NCBI GenBank assembly: GCA_005800965.1
Contig: SYEA01000069.1
Span: 1-11,386 of the forward strand
Direction: 5' to 3'
Source: Actinomycetota bacterium
Lineage (GTDB): Bacteria; Actinomycetota; Acidimicrobiia; Acidimicrobiales; Ilumatobacteraceae
Length of the DNA stretch: 11,386 nt
The notes below the pieces were generated by a model. That model ran no database searches, was not told the origin of the DNA, and was given only the letters and a program-made list of their open reading frames with translations. This document shows, in pieces, positions 8,844 through 11,386 of this stretch. The stretch's first letter is position 1, and each line of letters begins with the position of its first letter. A program made the translations under genes and the position numbers.

Positions 8844-9770
8844 GTGACTGCACTTGCCGCCTTGCCGACGGGTGCCGCGCGACGCGTGGTGTATCTCGGC
8901 ACACCCGAAGTCGCAGTGCCACCGCTGCAGGCCCTGGTCGCCGCGGGCGTCGAAGTTGCATTGGTGATCACGCGCCCTGACAAGCGACGCGGTCGCGGGT
9001 CGGGTGTGTCGCCGAGCCCGGTGAAGGTGGCCGCCGGTGAATTGGGTTTGTCAGTGAGTCACGACGTGAGCGATGCGCTTGCCGTTGGCGCAGACCTGGG
9101 TGTGGTTGTTGCCTATGGACGCATCATTCCGATGTCGGTGCTGTCGCAGGTGGCGTTGATCAACGTGCATTTTTCGCTGTTGCCACGTTGGCGGGGCGCA
9201 GCCCCCGTCGAGCGAGCGATCCTTGCCGGTGACAGCGAAACAGGGGTGTGCATCATGCGGGTAGAAGAAGGCTTGGATACCGGTGTGGTGTATGACCGCA
9301 GCGTGCTGGCGATTCGCAGCGACCACTCGCTTACATCGTTGCGCGATGAACTGGTGCAGGCGTCACTGCCGGCCTTGTTGCGCGCGGTCACGAAGGGCAC
9401 CGGCACCGGCACCGCTCAGCAAGGCGAGCCAACCCACGCCGCCAAGATTTCGCCGAGTGAACTGCAGGTGCAGTTCACCATGAATGTGCGCGAAGTGGTG
9501 GCCCGCACCAAGTTGGAGGCTGCATGGTTTATGTATCTCACCAAGCGCGTGCGGGTATTGCGTGCCCAACCATCGCCGAACCCGTTGCCGGCGGGGACCG
9601 CACCCGGCGATGTGCTGTCGGTGGGGCCAGCCGGGGTGGAAGTCGCCTGTAGCGATGGTGCAGTGTTGCTCGTTGCTGTGCAACCCGAGGGCAAGAACGC
9701 AATGCCAGCCGTTGACTGGGCCAACGGGGCGAGGCTCGGCACATCGTTGACCGCGGCGTCGTTAGCCTGA
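8844..9770 (+). CDS. fmt: Methionyl-tRNA formyltransferase
   Basis: Fmt transfers a formyl group from 10-formyltetrahydrofolate to methionyl initiator tRNA. From GTG 8844 the protein is 308 residues. It shows RVVYLGTPEVAVPPL at the start of the Rossmann-like domain, VVAYGRIIP, and NVHFSLLPRWRGAAPVERA; the catalytic trio is N107, H109 and D145 (GLDTG), equivalent to N106, H108 and D144 of E. coli Fmt. HAAKISPSE opens the C-terminal tRNA-binding region. Two oddities: the usual NPWPGA turn between domains is absent (the region reads RTKLEAAWFMY), and the interdomain stretch encodes GTGTGT from a (GGCACC)3 repeat. The start is uncertain: TTG 8838, GTG 8844 and TTG 8862 are possible, none with a Shine-Dalgarno, and the family homology begins only near residue 13. 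It is probably cotranscribed with def. Confidence 0.93.
   Translation: MTALAALPTGAARRVVYLGTPEVAVPPLQALVAAGVEVALVITRPDKRRGRGSGVSPSPVKVAAGELGLSVSHDVSDALAVGADLGVVVAYGRIIPMSVLSQVALINVHFSLLPRWRGAAPVERAILAGDSETGVCIMRVEEGLDTGVVYDRSVLAIRSDHSLTSLRDELVQASLPALLRAVTKGTGTGTAQQGEPTHAAKISPSELQVQFTMNVREVVARTKLEAAWFMYLTKRVRVLRAQPSPNPLPAGTAPGDVLSVGPAGVEVACSDGAVLLVAVQPEGKNAMPAVDWANGARLGTSLTAASLA
9396..9413 (+). repeat. (GGCACC)3 hexanucleotide repeat inside fmt
   Basis: Three perfect tandem copies of GGCACC encode alternating Gly-Thr in a linker of Fmt. The unit keeps the frame, so copy-number change would alter linker length by two residues per unit. Confidence 0.7.
9763..9768 (+). promoter_or_regulatory. Candidate -10 element (TAGCCT) for a leaderless hisG transcript
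   Basis: TAGCCT spans the last codons and the first base of the fmt stop and ends eight bases before the hisG ATG, the same spacing as at def. hisG has no Shine-Dalgarno. A TTGACC lies upstream at 9747 but only 10 bases away, too close for a standard -35. Confidence 0.45.
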
Positions 9771-9776
9771 AAACTC

Positions 9777-10649
9777 ATGTTGCGACTGGTGCTTCCCAAG
9801 GGTTCGCTCGAAGCCGCAACGTTTGATTTATTTGACACTGCCGACCTCACCGTCAAGCGGTCATCACAGGTCGACTATCGGGCCTCTATCGCTGACCCGC
9901 GCGTCGACGAAGTGCGCATTCTGCGACCACAAGAAATCCCGGTGTACGTTGCCGAGGGTTTGTTTGACATTGGCATTACCGGTCGCGACTGGATCGAAGA
10001 AACATCCAGCACCGTGCAGTCACTTGGCAAGTTGAACTACTCAAAAGTATCCAGCGACCCAGTCCGCATCGTGTTGGCGGTGGCCAACGACTCGAAGTTT
10101 CAAAAAGTGCAGGACCTGCCCGCAGGCGTGCGGGTGACCAGCGAGTATCCGCGGCTTACCGAAAGATTCTTTGCCGAGCACAAGATTTCTGCTGACGTTC
10201 GTTTGTCGTATGGTGCCAGCGAAGCCAAGGTTCCCGACATTGCCGACTGCGTCGTTGACATCACCGAAACAGGGCGCGCGTTGCGAGCGGCAGGGCTGCG
10301 CATCATCGACACCATTCTCACCAGCCACACGGAGTTCATCGCCAACCCGACCGCCTACGCCGACCCGAAGAAGCGTCACGCAATGGAGCAGTTGCTTACG
10401 TTGTTGCAGGGTTCGCTCGAAGCTCGCGGCAAGGTGCTTGTGAAGTTGAACGTGAGCGATGCCTGTTATGCAGCGGTGCTCAAGGTGTTGCCAGCGGCCA
10501 AGTCGCCAACCGTGTCGAAGTTGGCCTCGGGCGACTGGGCGGTGGAATCGGTGGTGGAAAAAAGCACCGTCAATACGGTCATTCCGGCCCTGAAAGATGC
10601 GGGCGCCACCGACATTCTCGAGTTGCCGATTTCCAAAATCATTCACTAA
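9777..10649 (+). CDS. hisG: ATP phosphoribosyltransferase, long form
   Basis: HisG joins ATP and PRPP to make phosphoribosyl-ATP, the first and feedback-regulated step of histidine synthesis. The 290-residue protein has LRLVLPKGSLE at the start, DIGITGRDW (64-72), and the PRPP-binding loop DITETGRAL (161-169). Residues from about 210 on, including ARGKVLVKLNVSD and STVNTVIPALKDAGATDIL, form the ACT-like domain through which histidine inhibits the enzyme. That C-terminal domain identifies the long form, which does not need the HisZ regulatory subunit. In many actinobacteria hisE precedes hisG; here fmt does, six bases away, with the TAGCCT element possibly giving hisG its own transcript. The TAA stop is one base from the end of the convergent gene. 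Confidence 0.96.
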   Translation: MLRLVLPKGSLEAATFDLFDTADLTVKRSSQVDYRASIADPRVDEVRILRPQEIPVYVAEGLFDIGITGRDWIEETSSTVQSLGKLNYSKVSSDPVRIVLAVANDSKFQKVQDLPAGVRVTSEYPRLTERFFAEHKISADVRLSYGASEAKVPDIADCVVDITETGRALRAAGLRIIDTILTSHTEFIANPTAYADPKKRHAMEQLLTLLQGSLEARGKVLVKLNVSDACYAAVLKVLPAAKSPTVSKLASGDWAVESVVEKSTVNTVIPALKDAGATDILELPISKIIH

Positions 10650-10650
10650 C

Positions 10651-11386
10651 TCAGCGTTGAGCGGGTAGCCGTACCTCGACGACCAAGCCGGGAAACCGCA
10701 GCGTGATGTCGCCAAAAATCATCTCGTAGTCATTGATAATCGGCGCCCGAGATGCCACGACGGTGAGTGCTGCCGTGTCGTGCTGCACACCGGGGCCGGT
10801 GCGTCGCGCGCTGCGCAGTTCGAACTCGTGTGGGGCCACTTCGTGAACATCAACCCAGTCGGTGTCGGGCCGACTACGCACACCGATGAAGCCATCGCGG
10901 GAGTACATCGTGAATGGTGCGTACTGGTCAATGGCAAATCTGCTGCGGCGGCCATGCTCGAAGCCGATTGCATTGTTGGGTTCCACGATTGATGTGGCCA
11001 CGATGTCACCGAATCGCTGCTCATGCCGCCGTGGTTCGACGACTGGCTGCATGCTGAAGGCTTTGCGCAAGCGCGCGCACAACCGGGTAAACAGCGGCAA
11101 GAAATACAAGTCGTGCACATGCGTGGTGTTGTTATCCAGTCGCGTCGGCCCAGCGGCGGGCACGTCGATTGCTGCCATCAACACCGACATGAGCGAGACA
11201 TATAAATGCGGATCCAAACCGTAGGACCGCACATGAGGCCCGGCCTGCAGGGCAAAACCCGGGTGCCACACCTCATGGAGGCGGCCACAGATAAGCCGTA
11301 TCGCTTGCTCGCCAAGTTGGCGCACTGGCGCTGTGCGCCCGAAGTCGGCCAGCACACAGCCAGCCATGAGAGAGATTGCATCGTAA
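10651..11386 (-). CDS. Unassigned protein, C-terminal part; possible helical domain plus beta-sandwich
   Basis: I do not recognise this family. The frame is open to the window edge: seven codons upstream of the ATG at 11367 are sense (YDAISL before M), and that stretch continues smoothly into a helical region, so the true start is probably outside the window and the gene is 5'-truncated here. About 245 residues are visible. The first half is helix-rich with aromatic and histidine-bearing segments (HEVWHPGF, GPHVRSYGLDPHLYVS, HVHDLYFLPLF). The second half alternates short hydrophobic stretches typical of beta strands (EPNNAIGFEHG, QYAPFTMYSRDGFIGVRS, DYEMIFGDITLRFPG). A helical barrel followed by a beta-sandwich, as in some glycan-active enzymes, would fit, but I see no catalytic motif that proves it. 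No signal peptide can be judged because the N-terminus is missing. It ends one base from the hisG stop. Confidence 0.7.
   Translation of the reverse strand, partial: YDAISLMAGCVLADFGRTAPVRQLGEQAIRLICGRLHEVWHPGFALQAGPHVRSYGLDPHLYVSLMSVLMAAIDVPAAGPTRLDNNTTHVHDLYFLPLFTRLCARLRKAFSMQPVVEPRRHEQRFGDIVATSIVEPNNAIGFEHGRRSRFAIDQYAPFTMYSRDGFIGVRSRPDTDWVDVHEVAPHEFELRSARRTGPGVQHDTAALTVVASRAPIINDYEMIFGDITLRFPGLVVEVRLPAQR

Noticed and set aside
10650..10661. CTCA-GCGT-TGAG hairpin between hisG and the convergent gene
   Set aside because: The stem is only four base pairs with no T-run; not distinguishable from chance.

Overview
The window is a compact, moderately GC-rich stretch of bacterial chromosome coding for housekeeping enzymes, with almost no intergenic space. 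The gene order carB - pyrD - mihF - gmk - rpoZ - metK - priA, a mycobacterial-type integration host factor (mIHF), and a PriA that keeps its zinc cysteines but has lost the helicase motifs all point to Actinomycetota. Frequent GTG starts, few Shine-Dalgarno sequences and moderate GC suggest an uncultured-type lineage such as Acidimicrobiia. That placement is an inference and was not tested by any search.

Layout on the + strand. (1) 1-3294 is pyrimidine synthesis: the last ~790 residues of carB (its 5' end lies outside the window) and a class 1B pyrD joined by a GTGA stop/start overlap. (2) 3304-5794 is the conserved mihF-gmk-rpoZ-metK block: nucleoid protein, GMP kinase, RNA polymerase omega and S-adenosylmethionine synthetase. 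mihF and gmk overlap by ATGA. (3) 5852-7639 is the degenerate priA. (4) 7683-8282 is a minus-strand single-domain RsmC-like rRNA methyltransferase, convergent with priA and head-to-head with def. (5) 8306-9770 is def followed by fmt, the N-formylmethionine pair: Fmt formylates initiator tRNA and Def removes the formyl group from nascent proteins. (6) 9777-10649 is a long-form hisG. (7) 10651-11386 on the minus strand is the C-terminal part of a protein I cannot assign, ending one base from the hisG stop.

The functions fit a growth-linked neighbourhood: nucleotide supply (CarB, PyrD, Gmk), transcription (omega), SAM supply (MetK) next to a SAM-dependent methyltransferase, replication restart (PriA) and translation initiation (Fmt, Def). 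pyrF and coaBC, which usually sit in this actinobacterial cluster, are both absent here. I see no mobile element, CRISPR array, tRNA or rRNA gene, phage gene or toxin system. No stretch of 300 bases lacks a gene; the longest gap is under 60 bases.

The most notable non-coding signal is the hexamer TAGCCT. By eye I find it only three times on the + strand, each time 6-8 bases before a start codon (mihF, def, hisG), which fits -10 promoter elements of leaderless transcripts. I did not find an undescribed multi-gene system.
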